The notes under the pieces: model-generated
Told to the model about the DNA's origin: nothing
Seen by the model: only the letters and a program-made list of their open reading frames with translations
Databases searched by the model: none
Shown here: piece by piece, positions 32,590 to 44,900 of the stretch
How the letters are laid out: the number at the start of each line of letters is the position of its first letter
Position numbering within the stretch: the stretch's first letter is position 1
DNA from: Paraescarpia echinospica
Lineage: Eukaryota > Annelida > Polychaeta > Sabellida > Siboglinidae
Length of the DNA: 64,000 bases
Direction: 5' to 3'
Assembly (NCBI GenBank): GCA_020002185.1
Contig: CM034544.1
Location: 310,001 to 374,000, forward strand
Made by a program: the position numbers and the translations under genes

Positions 32590-34235
32590 CTACAACAAAC
32601 ATCGACCTACAACACACAAACACCGACCTACAACACACAAACACCGACCTACAACACACAAATACTGACCTACAACACACAAACACCGACCTACAACACA
32701 CAAACACCGACCTACAACACACAAACACCGACCTACAACATGCAAATACTGACCTACAACACACAAACACCGACCTACAACACACAAACACCGACCTACA
32801 ACACACAAACACCGACCTACAACACACAAACACCGACCTACAACACACAAACATCGACCTACAACACACAAATACTGACCTACAACACACAAACACCGAC
32901 CTACAACACACAAACACCGACCTACAACACACAAACACCGACCTACAACATGCAAATACTGACCTACAACACACAAACACCGACCTACAACACACAAACA
33001 CCGACCTACAACACACAAACACCGACCTACAACACACAAACACCGACCTACAACACACAAACACCGACCTACAACACACAAACACCGACCTACAACACAC
33101 AAACACCGACCTACAACATGCAAATACTGACCTACAACACACAAACACCGACCTACAACACACAAACACCGACCTACAACACACAAACACCGACCTACAA
33201 CACGCAAATACTGACCTACAACACACAAACACCGACCTACAACACACAAACACCGACCTACAACACACAAACACCGACCTACAACACACAAACACCGACC
33301 TACAACACACAAACACCGACCTACAACATGCAAATACTGACCTACAACACACAAACACCGACCTACAACACACAAACACCGACCTACAACACGCAAATAC
33401 TGACCTACAACACACAAACACCGACCTACAACACACAAACACCGACCTACAACACGCAAACACCGACCTACAACACACAAACACCGACATACAACACACA
33501 AACACCAACCTACAACACACAAACACCGACCTACAACACACAAACACCAACCTACAACATGCAAATACTGACCTACAACACACAAACACCGACCTACACA
33601 CACACAAACACCGACCTATAACACACAAACACCGACCTACAACACACAAACACCGTCCTACAACACACAAACACCGACCTACAACATGCAAATACTGACC
33701 TACAACACACAAACACCGACCTACAACACACAAACACCGACCTACAACATGCAAATACTGACCTACAACACACAAACACCAACCTACAACACACAAACAC
33801 CGACCTACAACACACAAACACCGACCTACAACACACAAACACCGACCTACAACATGCAAATACTGACCTACAACACACAAACACCGACCTACAACATGCA
33901 AATACTGACCTAAAACACACAAACACCGACCTACAACACACAAACACCGACCTACAACACGCAAACACCGACCTACAACACACAAACACCGACCTACAAC
34001 ACACAAACACCAACCTACAACACACAAACACCGACCTACAACACACAAACACCAACCTACAACATGCAAATACTGACCTACAACACACAAACACCGACCT
34101 ACACACACACAAACACCGACCTACAACACACAAACACCGACCTACAACACACAAACACCGACCTACAACACACAAACACCGACCTACAACATGCAAATAC
34201 TGACCTACAACACACAAACACCGACCTACACACAA
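32590..34235. repeat. 21-bp minisatellite containing a TBCCD1 acceptor, about 78 copies
   Basis: The unit ACCTACAACACACAAACACCG reads on the - strand as TTTGTGTGTTGTAG/GTCGGTG. This copies the true acceptor TTTGTTGTAG/GTCAGTG of the exon starting at 32589, including its first bases. Variants with GCAAATACTG (TGCAAATACT) are interspersed. Long frames of 337 and 508 codons through it are artefacts of the 21-bp period. Confidence 0.97.
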
Positions 34236-34264
34236 CCATAAACCCTTCTGACTGGACTTACCTG

Positions 34265-34760
34265 ACAGATTACAACAGGCAGATATAGTAGTGACACTTG
34301 ACTTATCTGACAGGTGACAACAGAGTAGATATAATAGTGACACCTGAATTTCCTGACAGATGACAACATATTAGATATAGTAGTGACACCTAAATTATCT
34401 GACAGGTGACAACAGAGTAGATATAGTAGTGACACCTGAATTACCTGACAGGTGACAACAGGTAGATATAGTAGTGACACCTGAATTACCTGACAGGTGA
34501 CAACAGAGTAGATATAGTAGTGACACCTAAATTACCTGACAGATGACAACAAGTAGATATAGTAGTGACACTTGACAACAGGTAGATATAGTTGTGACAC
34601 CTGACAGATGACAACAGGTAGATATAGTTGTGACACCTGACAACCGGTAGATATAGCAGTGATAAATGACTTACCTGACAGATGATAACAGGTAGATATA
34701 GCAGTGAGGCCTGACTTACCTGACAACAGGTAGATATAGAAGTAATGACACCTAACTTAC
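34265..34760. repeat. About 45-bp irregular minisatellite containing a TBCCD1 exon end and donor, about 11 copies
   Basis: Units combine GTAGATATAGTAGTGACA, CCTGAATTACCTGACAG and RTGACAACAG. On the - strand they read TGTCACTACTATATCTACCT, GTTGTCATCTGTCAG and GTAATT or GTAAGT. This copies the last 30 or so bases of the exon at 34761-34840 and its donor. Unit length varies because parts are deleted in some copies. Confidence 0.88.
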
Positions 34761-34840
34761 CTGACAGATGACAATAGATAGATATAGGAGTAGTGACACC
34801 AGTGTATCTTTAGGCTGGCGTTCTCCAGAGTTGTACACCT
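34761..34840 (-). CDS. TBCCD1: TBCCD1 exon entering the TBCC domain; most 5' exon recognised
   Basis: After GTTCTGTTACAG the exon reads in phase 0 RCTTLENASLKIHWC, then HYSYIYLLSSV, and carries AG over to complete Arg with the next exon. It matches TBCCD1 around KIHRC...FIYLLSPLRS. The donor CAG/GTAAGT is a perfect consensus. The N-terminal half of the protein was not found upstream in this window; it may lie in the gap at 37954-38953, in diverged small exons, or beyond the window. Confidence 0.85.
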
Positions 34841-34879
34841 CTGTAACAGAACCACCCAGAGAATGGTCAACTTCTACTT

Positions 34880-34980
34880 CTGAAGGCCCCCACCATAGAC
34901 CCCAGCGTAGACCCTTTGTGTAGACCCCCTGCATAAACCCCCAGCATAGAACCCCAGGGTAGACCCCCTGCACAGAACCT
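34880..34980. repeat. Short degenerate repeat, about 17 bp
   Basis: Variants of GTAGACCCCCTGCATAAA recur about six times just upstream of the TBCCD1 exon at 34840. No splice-site relation is seen. Confidence 0.7.
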
Positions 34981-35185
34981 CAGTATAAACAAAGGGCATA
35001 AACAAAAGTGCAATGTATCAATATATAATACAATGATGTCATGTAAACAATGATTATACACTTCTAACACAGACTTATTTTTTTTTACAAACTCGTCACA
35101 CACAAAACTCTGAATTAATAATAACATCCTAGACTAACCTTATCAACATTACAACTGTGTGTACATTTTTTTAAAGTAGGGGTTA
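34981..35185. other. AT-rich intron or intergenic sequence
   Basis: No frame, exon or repeat recognised. Confidence 0.4.
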
Positions 35186-35345
35186 ACAATATTGCCATCC
35201 AGAGCCAATACCCCAAATGACAAGTGGACAAGGACACCTTTGGCTTATCGAGAGTCAAACATTTGTGTAAATATCTATGTATAAACCTGCCCTTGTGATA
35301 TATTTGTCAATTTTGTTTCAAAACATATTTATGTTAATAATAAAG
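35186..35345 (-). mobile_element. Diverged 3' tail of the CR1-like LINE family
   Basis: It shares ATTGCCATCCAGAG, GACAAGTGGACAAGGA and TTTGGCTTATCGAGAGTC... with the tails at 15086 and 59906, then the terminal UTR sequence. Only the tail is present, which is typical of 5' truncation. Confidence 0.75.
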
Positions 35346-35668
35346 GGTAATGCATACAAAGAGCACATACAGTTCTACATACTATAAAACACTTTCACTT
35401 TATAAAACATTCAGGTACACGTCATGGATTAAAATAAAATCTATAACTACACTGGTGTGCCACGACAATGTTCCAAGTGTGCCGCAGAATTAGGAGACTT
35501 GCATCACATTTGAAAGAATTAATCATTAGATAAAACGATGGTTTTGTACAAACCAAAACGACACCATTCTACAAGACATCCATTCTGCATCGATATGAAC
35601 ACGAGTTATTTCAAGTGGCTGCTGCAGTAAAAACTTAATAAAAGTTCACCCACAATAACCCGGCAGAT
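35346..35668. other. Unassigned sequence beside the 43-bp array
   Basis: No sure exon. A possible 20-codon terminal exon at 35635-35694 on the - strand is discussed under findings. Confidence 0.3.
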
Positions 35669-37953
35669 GTTTCCAATGTGGCACAAGGAGTTAGCTAGAG
35701 TGGTGACAGATGTCTCCAACGTGGCACAAGGAGTTAGCTAGAGTGGTGACAGATGTCTCCAACGTGGCACAAGGAGTTAGCTAGAGTGGTGACAGATGTC
35801 TCCAACGTGGCACAAGGAGTTAGCTAGAGTGGTGACAGATGTCTCCAACGTGGCACAAGGAGTTAGCTAGAGTGGTGACAGATGTCTCCAACGTGGCACA
35901 AGGAGTTAGCTAGAGTGGTGACAGATGTCTCCAACGTGGCACAAGGAGTTAGCTAGAGTGGTGACAGATGTCTCCAACGTGGCACAAGGAGTTAGCTAGA
36001 GTGGTGACAGATGTCTCCAACGTGGCACAAGGAGTTAGCTAGAGTGGTGACAGATGTCTCCAACATGGCACAAGGAGTTAGCTAGAGTGGTGACAGATGT
36101 CTCCAACGTGGCACAAGGAGTTAGCTAGAGTGGTGACAGATGTCTCCAACGTGGCACAAGGAGTTAGCTAGAGTGGTGACAGATGTCTCCAACGTGGCAC
36201 AAGGAGTTAGCTAGAGTGGTGACAGATGTCTCCAACGTGGCACAAGGAGTTAGCTAGAGTGGTGACAGATGTCTCCAACGTGGCACAAGGAGTTAGCTAG
36301 AGTGGTGACAGATGTCTCCAACATGGCACAAGGAGTTAGCTAGAGTGGTGACAGATGTCTCCAACGTGGCACAAGGAGTTAGCTAGAGTGGTGACAGATG
36401 TCTCCAACGTGGCACAAGGAGTTAGCTAGAGTGGTGACAGATGTCTCCAACGCGGCACAAGGAGTTAGCTAGAGTGGTGACAGATGTCTCCAACGCGGCA
36501 CAAGGAGTTAGCTAGAGTGGTGACAGATGTCTCCAACATGGCACAAGGAGTTAGCTAGAGTGGTGACAGATGTCTCCAACGCGGCACAAGGAGTTAGCTA
36601 GAGTGGTGACAGATGTCTCCAACATGGCACAAGGAGTTAGCTAGAGTGGTGACAGATGTCTCCAACGTGGCACAAGGAGTTAGCTAGAGTGGTGACAGAT
36701 GTCTCCAACGTGGCACAAGGAGTTAGCTAGAGTGGTGACAGATGTCTCCAATGTGGCACAAGGAGTTAGCTAGAGTGGTGACAGATGTCTCCAATGCGGC
36801 ACAAGGAGTTAGCTAGAGTGGTGACAGATGTCTCCAACGCGGCACAAGGAGTTAGCTAGAGTGGTGACAGATGTCTCCAACGCGGCACAAGGAGTTAGCT
36901 AGAGTGGTGACAGATGTCTCCAACGCGGCACAAGGAGTTAGCTAGAGTGGTGACAGATGTATCCAACGCGGCACAAGGAGTTAGCTAGAGTGGTGACAGA
37001 TGTCTCCATCGCGGCACAAGGAGTTAGCTAGAGTGGTGACAGATGTCTCCAACACGGCACAAGGAGTTAGCTAGAGTGGTGACAGATGTATCCAATGCGG
37101 CACAAGGAGTTAGCTAGAGTGGTGACAGATGTCTCCAACGTGGCACAAAGTGTTAGCTAGAGTGGTAACAGATGTCTCCAACATGGCACAAGGTGTTAGC
37201 TAGAGTGGTGACAGATGTCTCCAACGTGGCACAAGGAGTTAGCTAGAGTGGTGACAGATGTCTCCAACGTGGCACAAGGAGTTAGCTAGAGTGGTGACAG
37301 ATGTCTCCAACGCGGCACAAGGAGTTAGCTAGAGTGGTGACAGATGTCTCCAACGTGGCACAAGGAGTTAGCTAGAGTGGTGACAGATGTCTCCAACGTG
37401 GCACTAGGAGTTAGCTAGAGTGGTGACAGATGTCTCCAACGCGGCACAAGGAGTTAGCTAGAGTGGTGACAGATGTCTCCAACGCGGCACAAGGAGTTAG
37501 CTAGAGTGGTGACAGATGTCTCCAACGCGGCACAAAGAGTTAGCTAGAGTGGTGACAGATGTATCTAATGCGGCAAAAGGAGTTAGCTAGAGTGGTGACA
37601 GATGTCTCCAACGCGGCACAAAGTGTTAGCTAGAGTGGTGACAGATGTCTCCAACATGGCACAAGGAGTTAGCTAGAGTGGTGACAGATGTCTCCAACGT
37701 GGCACAAGGAGTTAGCTAGAGTGGTGACAGATGTCTCCAACGTGGCACAAGGAGTTAGCTAGAGTGGTGACAGATGTCTCCAACGCGGCACAAGGAGTTA
37801 GCTAGAGTGGTGACAGATGTCTCCAACATGGCACAAGGTGTTAGCTAGAGTGGTGACAGATGTCTCCAACGTGGCACAAGGAGTTAGCTAGAGTGGTGAC
37901 AGATGTCTCCAACGTGGCACAAGGAGTTAGCTAGAGTGGTGACAGATGTCTCC
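35669..37953. repeat. 43-bp minisatellite, about 53 copies, running into the gap
   Basis: The unit GTGGCACAAGGAGTTAGCTA plus GAGTGGTGACAGATGTCTCC and AAC repeats with a 43-bp period. Most variation is at one or two positions (CGTGG, CGCGG, CATGG). The array is cut by the second gap. Confidence 0.97.
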
Positions 37954-38953
37954 NNNNNNNNNNNNNNNNNNNNNNNNNNNNNNNNNNNNNNNNNNNNNNN
38001 NNNNNNNNNNNNNNNNNNNNNNNNNNNNNNNNNNNNNNNNNNNNNNNNNNNNNNNNNNNNNNNNNNNNNNNNNNNNNNNNNNNNNNNNNNNNNNNNNNNN
38101 NNNNNNNNNNNNNNNNNNNNNNNNNNNNNNNNNNNNNNNNNNNNNNNNNNNNNNNNNNNNNNNNNNNNNNNNNNNNNNNNNNNNNNNNNNNNNNNNNNNN
38201 NNNNNNNNNNNNNNNNNNNNNNNNNNNNNNNNNNNNNNNNNNNNNNNNNNNNNNNNNNNNNNNNNNNNNNNNNNNNNNNNNNNNNNNNNNNNNNNNNNNN
38301 NNNNNNNNNNNNNNNNNNNNNNNNNNNNNNNNNNNNNNNNNNNNNNNNNNNNNNNNNNNNNNNNNNNNNNNNNNNNNNNNNNNNNNNNNNNNNNNNNNNN
38401 NNNNNNNNNNNNNNNNNNNNNNNNNNNNNNNNNNNNNNNNNNNNNNNNNNNNNNNNNNNNNNNNNNNNNNNNNNNNNNNNNNNNNNNNNNNNNNNNNNNN
38501 NNNNNNNNNNNNNNNNNNNNNNNNNNNNNNNNNNNNNNNNNNNNNNNNNNNNNNNNNNNNNNNNNNNNNNNNNNNNNNNNNNNNNNNNNNNNNNNNNNNN
38601 NNNNNNNNNNNNNNNNNNNNNNNNNNNNNNNNNNNNNNNNNNNNNNNNNNNNNNNNNNNNNNNNNNNNNNNNNNNNNNNNNNNNNNNNNNNNNNNNNNNN
38701 NNNNNNNNNNNNNNNNNNNNNNNNNNNNNNNNNNNNNNNNNNNNNNNNNNNNNNNNNNNNNNNNNNNNNNNNNNNNNNNNNNNNNNNNNNNNNNNNNNNN
38801 NNNNNNNNNNNNNNNNNNNNNNNNNNNNNNNNNNNNNNNNNNNNNNNNNNNNNNNNNNNNNNNNNNNNNNNNNNNNNNNNNNNNNNNNNNNNNNNNNNNN
38901 NNNNNNNNNNNNNNNNNNNNNNNNNNNNNNNNNNNNNNNNNNNNNNNNNNNNN
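37954..38953. other. Assembly gap, 1000 N
   Basis: Exactly 1000 N between two different arrays; the true length and content are unknown. Confidence 0.98.
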
Positions 38954-41900
38954 CCCTACCAAGTCTTGTACTTCATGAGACTCACAGTCACCACACACTT
39001 CGGGGAAAGGGCTGTTAACCACCGTACCAAGTCTTGTACTTCACAAGACTCACAGTCACCACACACTTCAGGGAAAGGGGTGTTAACCACCCTACCAAGT
39101 CTTGTGCTTCACGAGACACACAGTCACCACACACTTCGGGGAAAGGGGTGTTAACCACCGTACCAAGTCTTGTATTTCACGAGACTCACAGTCACCACAC
39201 ACTTCAGGGAAAGGGGTATTAACCACCCTACCAAGTCTTGTACTTCATGAGACTCACAGTCACCACACACTTCGGGGAAAGGGGTGTTAACCACCGTACC
39301 AAGTCTTGTACTTCACAAGACTCACAGTCACCACACACTTCAGGGAAAGGGGTGTTAACCACCCTACCAAGTCTTGTGCTTCACGAGACACACAGTCACC
39401 ACACACTTCAGGGAAAGGGGTGTTAACCACCGTACCAAGTCTTGTATTTCACGAGACTCACAGTCACCACACACTTCAGGGAAAGGGGTATTAACCACCC
39501 TACCAAGCCTTGTACTTCATGAGACTCACAGTCACCACACACTTCGGGGAAAGGGGTGTTAACCACCGTACCAAGTCTTGTACTTCACAAGACTCACAGT
39601 CACCACACACTTTGGGGAAAGGGGTGTTAACCACCCTACCAAGTCTTGTGCTTCACGAGACACACAGTCACCACACACTTCAGGGAAAGGGGTGTTAACC
39701 ACCCTACCAAGTCTTGTACTTCACGAGACTCACAGTCACCACACACTTCAGGGAAAGGGGTGTTAACCACCCTACCAAGTCTTGTATTTCACGAGACTCA
39801 CAGTCACCACACACTTCAGGGAAAGGGGTGTTAATCACCGTACCAAGTCATGTACATCACGAGACTCACAGTCACCACACACTTCAGGGAAAGGGGTGTA
39901 AACCACCCTACCAAGTCTTGTATTTCACGAGACTCACAGTCACCACACACTTCAGGGAAAGGGGTGTTAACCACCCTACCAAGTCATGTACTTCACGAGA
40001 CTCAGTCACCACACACTTCAGGGAAAGGGGTGTTAACCACCCTACCAAGTCTTGTACTTCACGAGACTCACAGTCACCACACACTTCAGGGAAAGGGGTG
40101 TTAACCACCGTACCAAGTCTTGTATTTCACGAGACTCACAGTCACCACACACTTCAGGGAAAGGGGTGTTAACCACCCTACCAAGTCTTGTACTTCACGA
40201 GACTCACAGTCACCACACACTTCAGGGAAAGGGGTGTTAACCACCGTACCAAGTCTTGTATTTCACGAGACTCACATTCACCACACACTTTAGGGAAAGG
40301 GGTGTTAACCACCCTACCAAGTCTTGTACTTCACAAGACGCACAGTCACCACACACTTCAGGGAAAGGGGTGTTAACCACCCTACCAAGTCTTGTACTTC
40401 ACAAGACGCACAGACACCACACACTTCAGGGAAAGGGGTGTTAACCACCCTACCAAGTCATGTACTTCACGAGACTCACAGTCACCACACACTTCAGGGA
40501 AAGGGGTGTTAACCACCCTACCAAGTCTTGTACTTCACGAGACTCACAGTCACCACACACTTCAGGGAAAGGGGTGTTAACCACCCTACCAAGTCATGTA
40601 CTTCACGAGACTCACAGTCACCACACACTTCAGGGAAAGGGGTGTTAACCACCCTACCAAGTCTTGTACTTCACGAGACTCAGTCACCACACACTTCGGG
40701 GAAAGGGGTGTTAACCACCCTACCAAGTCTTGTACTTCACAAGACGCACAGTCACCACACACTTCAGGGAAAGGGGTGTTAACCACCCTACCAAGTCTTG
40801 TACTTCACAAGACGCACAGTCTCCACACACTTCAGGGAAAGGGGTGTTAACCACCCTACCAAGTCTTGTACTTCACAAGACTCACAGTCACCACACACTT
40901 CAGGGAAAGGGGTGTTAACCACCCTACCAAGTCTTGTACTTCACGAGACTCACAGTCACCACACACTTCAGGGAAAGGGGTGTTAACCACCCTACCAAGT
41001 CTTGTACTTCACAAGACTCACAGTCACCACACACTTCGGGGAAAGGGGTGTTAACCACCGTACCAAGTCTTGTACTTCACAAGACTCACAGTCACCACAC
41101 ACTTCAGGGAAAGGGGTGTTAACCACCCTACCAAGTCTTGTGTTTCACGAGACACACAGTCACCACACACTTCGGGGAAAGGGGTGTTAACCGCATGCAG
41201 TCTTTATGTTCCTGAGACTCACGGTCACCACCTTGCTTCAGGGGAAGGGGTGGTAACCGCCCTGCCAGAGTCTTGTACTTCATGAGACTCACAGTCACCA
41301 CACACTTCGGGGAAGGGGTGTTGAAAGCCACCGTACCAAGAGTCGCGTGCTTCTAGGACTCACAGTCTTTCCACACGCTTCAGGAAGGGGTGTTAACCAC
41401 CTAAAGTCTTGTGCTTCACGAGACACACAGTCACCACTTCAGGAAGGGTGTTAACCACCGTACCAAGTCTTGTATTCACAGGACTCACAGTCACCACACG
41501 CCTTCGGGAAGGTGGTAACCACCCTACCAAGCCTTGTACTTCATGGACTCACAGTCACCACACACATCGGGGAAAGGGGTGTTAACCACCGTACCAAGTC
41601 TTGTACTTCACGAGACACACAGTCACAACACACTTCGGGGAAAGGGGTTTTAACCACCCTACCAAGTCTTGTACTTCACGAGACTTACAGTCACGACACA
41701 CATCGGGGAAAGGGGTGTTAACCACCCTACCAAGCCTTGTACTTCACGAGACTCACAGTCACCACACTTCAGGGGAGAGGTCGGTAACCACCTACCAGTC
41801 TTGTATTTCACGAGACTCACAGTCACCACACACTTCAGGGAAAGGGGTGTTAACCACCCTACCAAGTCATGTACTTCACGAGACTCACAGTCACGACACA

Positions 41901-44900
41901 CTTCAGGGAAAGGGGTGTTAACCACCCTACCAAGTCATGTACTTCATGAGACTCACAGTCACCACACACTTCAGGGAAAGGGGTGTTAACCACCCTACCA
42001 AGTCATGTACTTCACGAGACTCAGTCACCACACACTTCAGGGAAAGGGGTGTTAACCACCCTACCAAGTCTTGTACTTCACGAGACTCACAGTCACCACA
42101 CACTTCAGGGAAAGGGGTGTTAACCACCGTACCAAGTCTTGTATTTCACGAGACTCACAGTCACCACACACTTCAGGGAAAGGGGTGTTAACCACCCTAC
42201 CAAGTCTTGTACTTCACGAGACTCACAGTCACCACACACTTCAGGGAAAGGGGTGTTAACCACCGTACCAAGTCTTGTATTTCACGAGACTCACAGTCAC
42301 CACACACTTCAGGGAAAGGGGTATTAACCACCCTACCAAGTCTTGTACTTCACGAGACTCACAGTCACCACACACTTCAGGGAAAGGGGTATTAACCACC
42401 CTACCAAGTCTTGTACTTCACGAGACTCACAGTCACCACACACTTCAGGGAAAGGGGTGTTAACCACCGTACCAAGTCTTGTACTTCACGAGACTCACAG
42501 TCACCACACACTTCAGGGAAAGGGGTATTAACCACCCTACCAAGTCTTGTACTTCACGAGACTCACAGTCACCACACACTTCAGGGAAAGGGGTGTTAAC
42601 CACCCTACCAAGTCTTGTACTTCACAAGACTCACAGTCACCACACACTTCAGGGAAAGGGGTGTTAACCACCCTACCAAGTCTTGTACTTCACGAGACTC
42701 ACAGTCACCACACACTTCAGGGAAAGGGGTGTTAACCACCGTACCAAGTCTTGTATTTCACGAGACTCACAGTCACCACACACTTCAGGGAAAGGGGTGT
42801 AAATCACCGTACCAAGTCTTGTACTTCACAAGACTCACAGTCACCACACACTTCAGGGAAAGGGGTGTTAACCACCGTACCAAGTCTTGTACTTCACGAA
42901 ACTCACAGTCACCACACACTTCGGGGAAAGGGGTATTAACCACCCTACCAAGTCTTGTACTTCACGAGACTCACAGTCACCACACACTTCGGGGAAAGGG
43001 GTATTAACCACCCTACCAAGTGTTGTACTTCACGAGACTCACAATCACCACACACTTCAGGGAAAGGGGTATTAACCACCCTACCAAGTCTTGTACTTCA
43101 TGAGACTCACAGTCACCACACACTTCGGGGAAAGGGGTGTTAACCACCGTACCAAGTCTTGTACTTCACGAGACTCACAGTCACCACACACTTCGGGGAA
43201 ACGGGTGTTAACCACCGTACCAAGTCTTGTACTTCACGAGACTCACAGTCACCACACACTTCAGGGAAAGGGGTGTTAACCACCGTACCAAGTCTTGTAC
43301 TTCACAAGACTCACAGTCACCACACACTTCGGGGAAAGGGGTATTAACCACCCTACCAAGTCTTGTACTTCACGAGACTCACAGTCACCACACACTTCAG
43401 GGAAAGGGGTATTAACCACCCTATCAAGTCTTGTACTTCACAAGACTCACAGTCACCACATACTTCAGGGAAAGGGGTGTTAACCACCCTACCAAGTCTT
43501 GTACTTCACGAGACTCACAGTCACCACACACTTCAGGGAAAGGGGTATTAACCACCCTATCAAGTCTTGTACTTCACAAGACTCACAGTCACCACATACT
43601 TCAGGGAAAGGGGTGTTAACCTCCCTACCAAGTCTTGTACTTCACGAGACTCACAGTCATCACACACTTCAGGGAAACGGGTATTAACCACCCTACCAAG
43701 TCTTGTACTTCACAAGACTCACAGTCACCACACACTTCAGGGAAAGGGGTATTAACCACCCTACCAAGTCTTGTACTTCACGAGACTCACAGTCACCACA
43801 CACTTCAGGGAAAGCGGTATTAACCACCCTACCAAGTCTTGTACTTCACAAGACTCACAGTCACCACACACTTCAGGGAAAGCGGTGTTAACCACCCTAC
43901 CAAGTCTTGTACTTCACAAGACTCACAGTCACCACACACTTCAGGGAAAGGGGTGTTAACCACCCTACCAAGTCTTGTACTTCACAAGACTCACAGTCAC
44001 CACACACTTCAGGGAAAGGGGTATTAACCACCCTACCAAGTCTTGTACTTCACGAGACTCACAGTCACCACACACTTCAGGGAAAGCGGTATTAACCACC
44101 CTACCAAGTCTTGTACTTCACAAGACTCACAGTCACCACACACTTCAGGGAAAGCGGTGTTAACCACCCTACCAAGTCTTGTACTTCACAAGACTCACAG
44201 TCACCACACACTTCAGGGAAAGGGGTATTAACCACCCTACCAAGTCTTGTACTTCATGAGACTCACAGTCACCACACACTTCAGGGAAAGGGGTATTAAC
44301 CACCCTACCAAGTCTTGTACTTCACGAGACTCACAGTCACCACACACTTCAGGGAAAGGGGTATTAACCACCCTACCAAGTCTTGTACTTCACAAGACTC
44401 ACAGTCACCACACACTTCAGGGAAAGGGGTATTAACCACCCTACCAAGTCTTGTACTTCACGAGACTCACAGTCACCACACACTTCAGGGAAAGGGGTAT
44501 TAACCACCCTACCAAGTCTTGTTCTTCACAAGACTCACAGTCACCACACACTTCAGGGAAAGGGGTATTAACCACCCTACCAAGTCTTGTACTTCACAAG
44601 ACTCACAGTCACCACACACTTCAGGGAAAGGGGTGTTAACCACCCTACCAAGTCTTGTACTTCACAAGACTCACAGTCACCACACACTTCAGGGAAAGGG
44701 GTGTTAACCAGTCTTGTACTTCACGAGACACACAGTCACCACACACTTCGGGGAAAGGGGTGTTAACCACCGTACCAAGTCTTGTACTTCACGAGACTCA
44801 CAGTCACCACACACTTCAGGGAAAGGGGTATTAACCACCCTACCAAGTCTTGTACTTCACAAGACTCACAGTCACCACACACTTCAGGGAAAGGGGTGTT

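Noticed and set aside
32582..34343. Open frames of 508, 356, 337 and 249 codons
   Set aside because: They are by-products of the 21-bp period; each is a monotonous 7-residue repeat and both strands are open.
34752..34973. Frame reading EVYNSGERQPKDTL as coding
   Set aside because: The frame shifted by one gives KIHWC and YIYLLSSV, which match TBCCD1 and splice in phase.
37903..39154. Frames of 363-402 codons
   Set aside because: They run through the second 1000-N gap.
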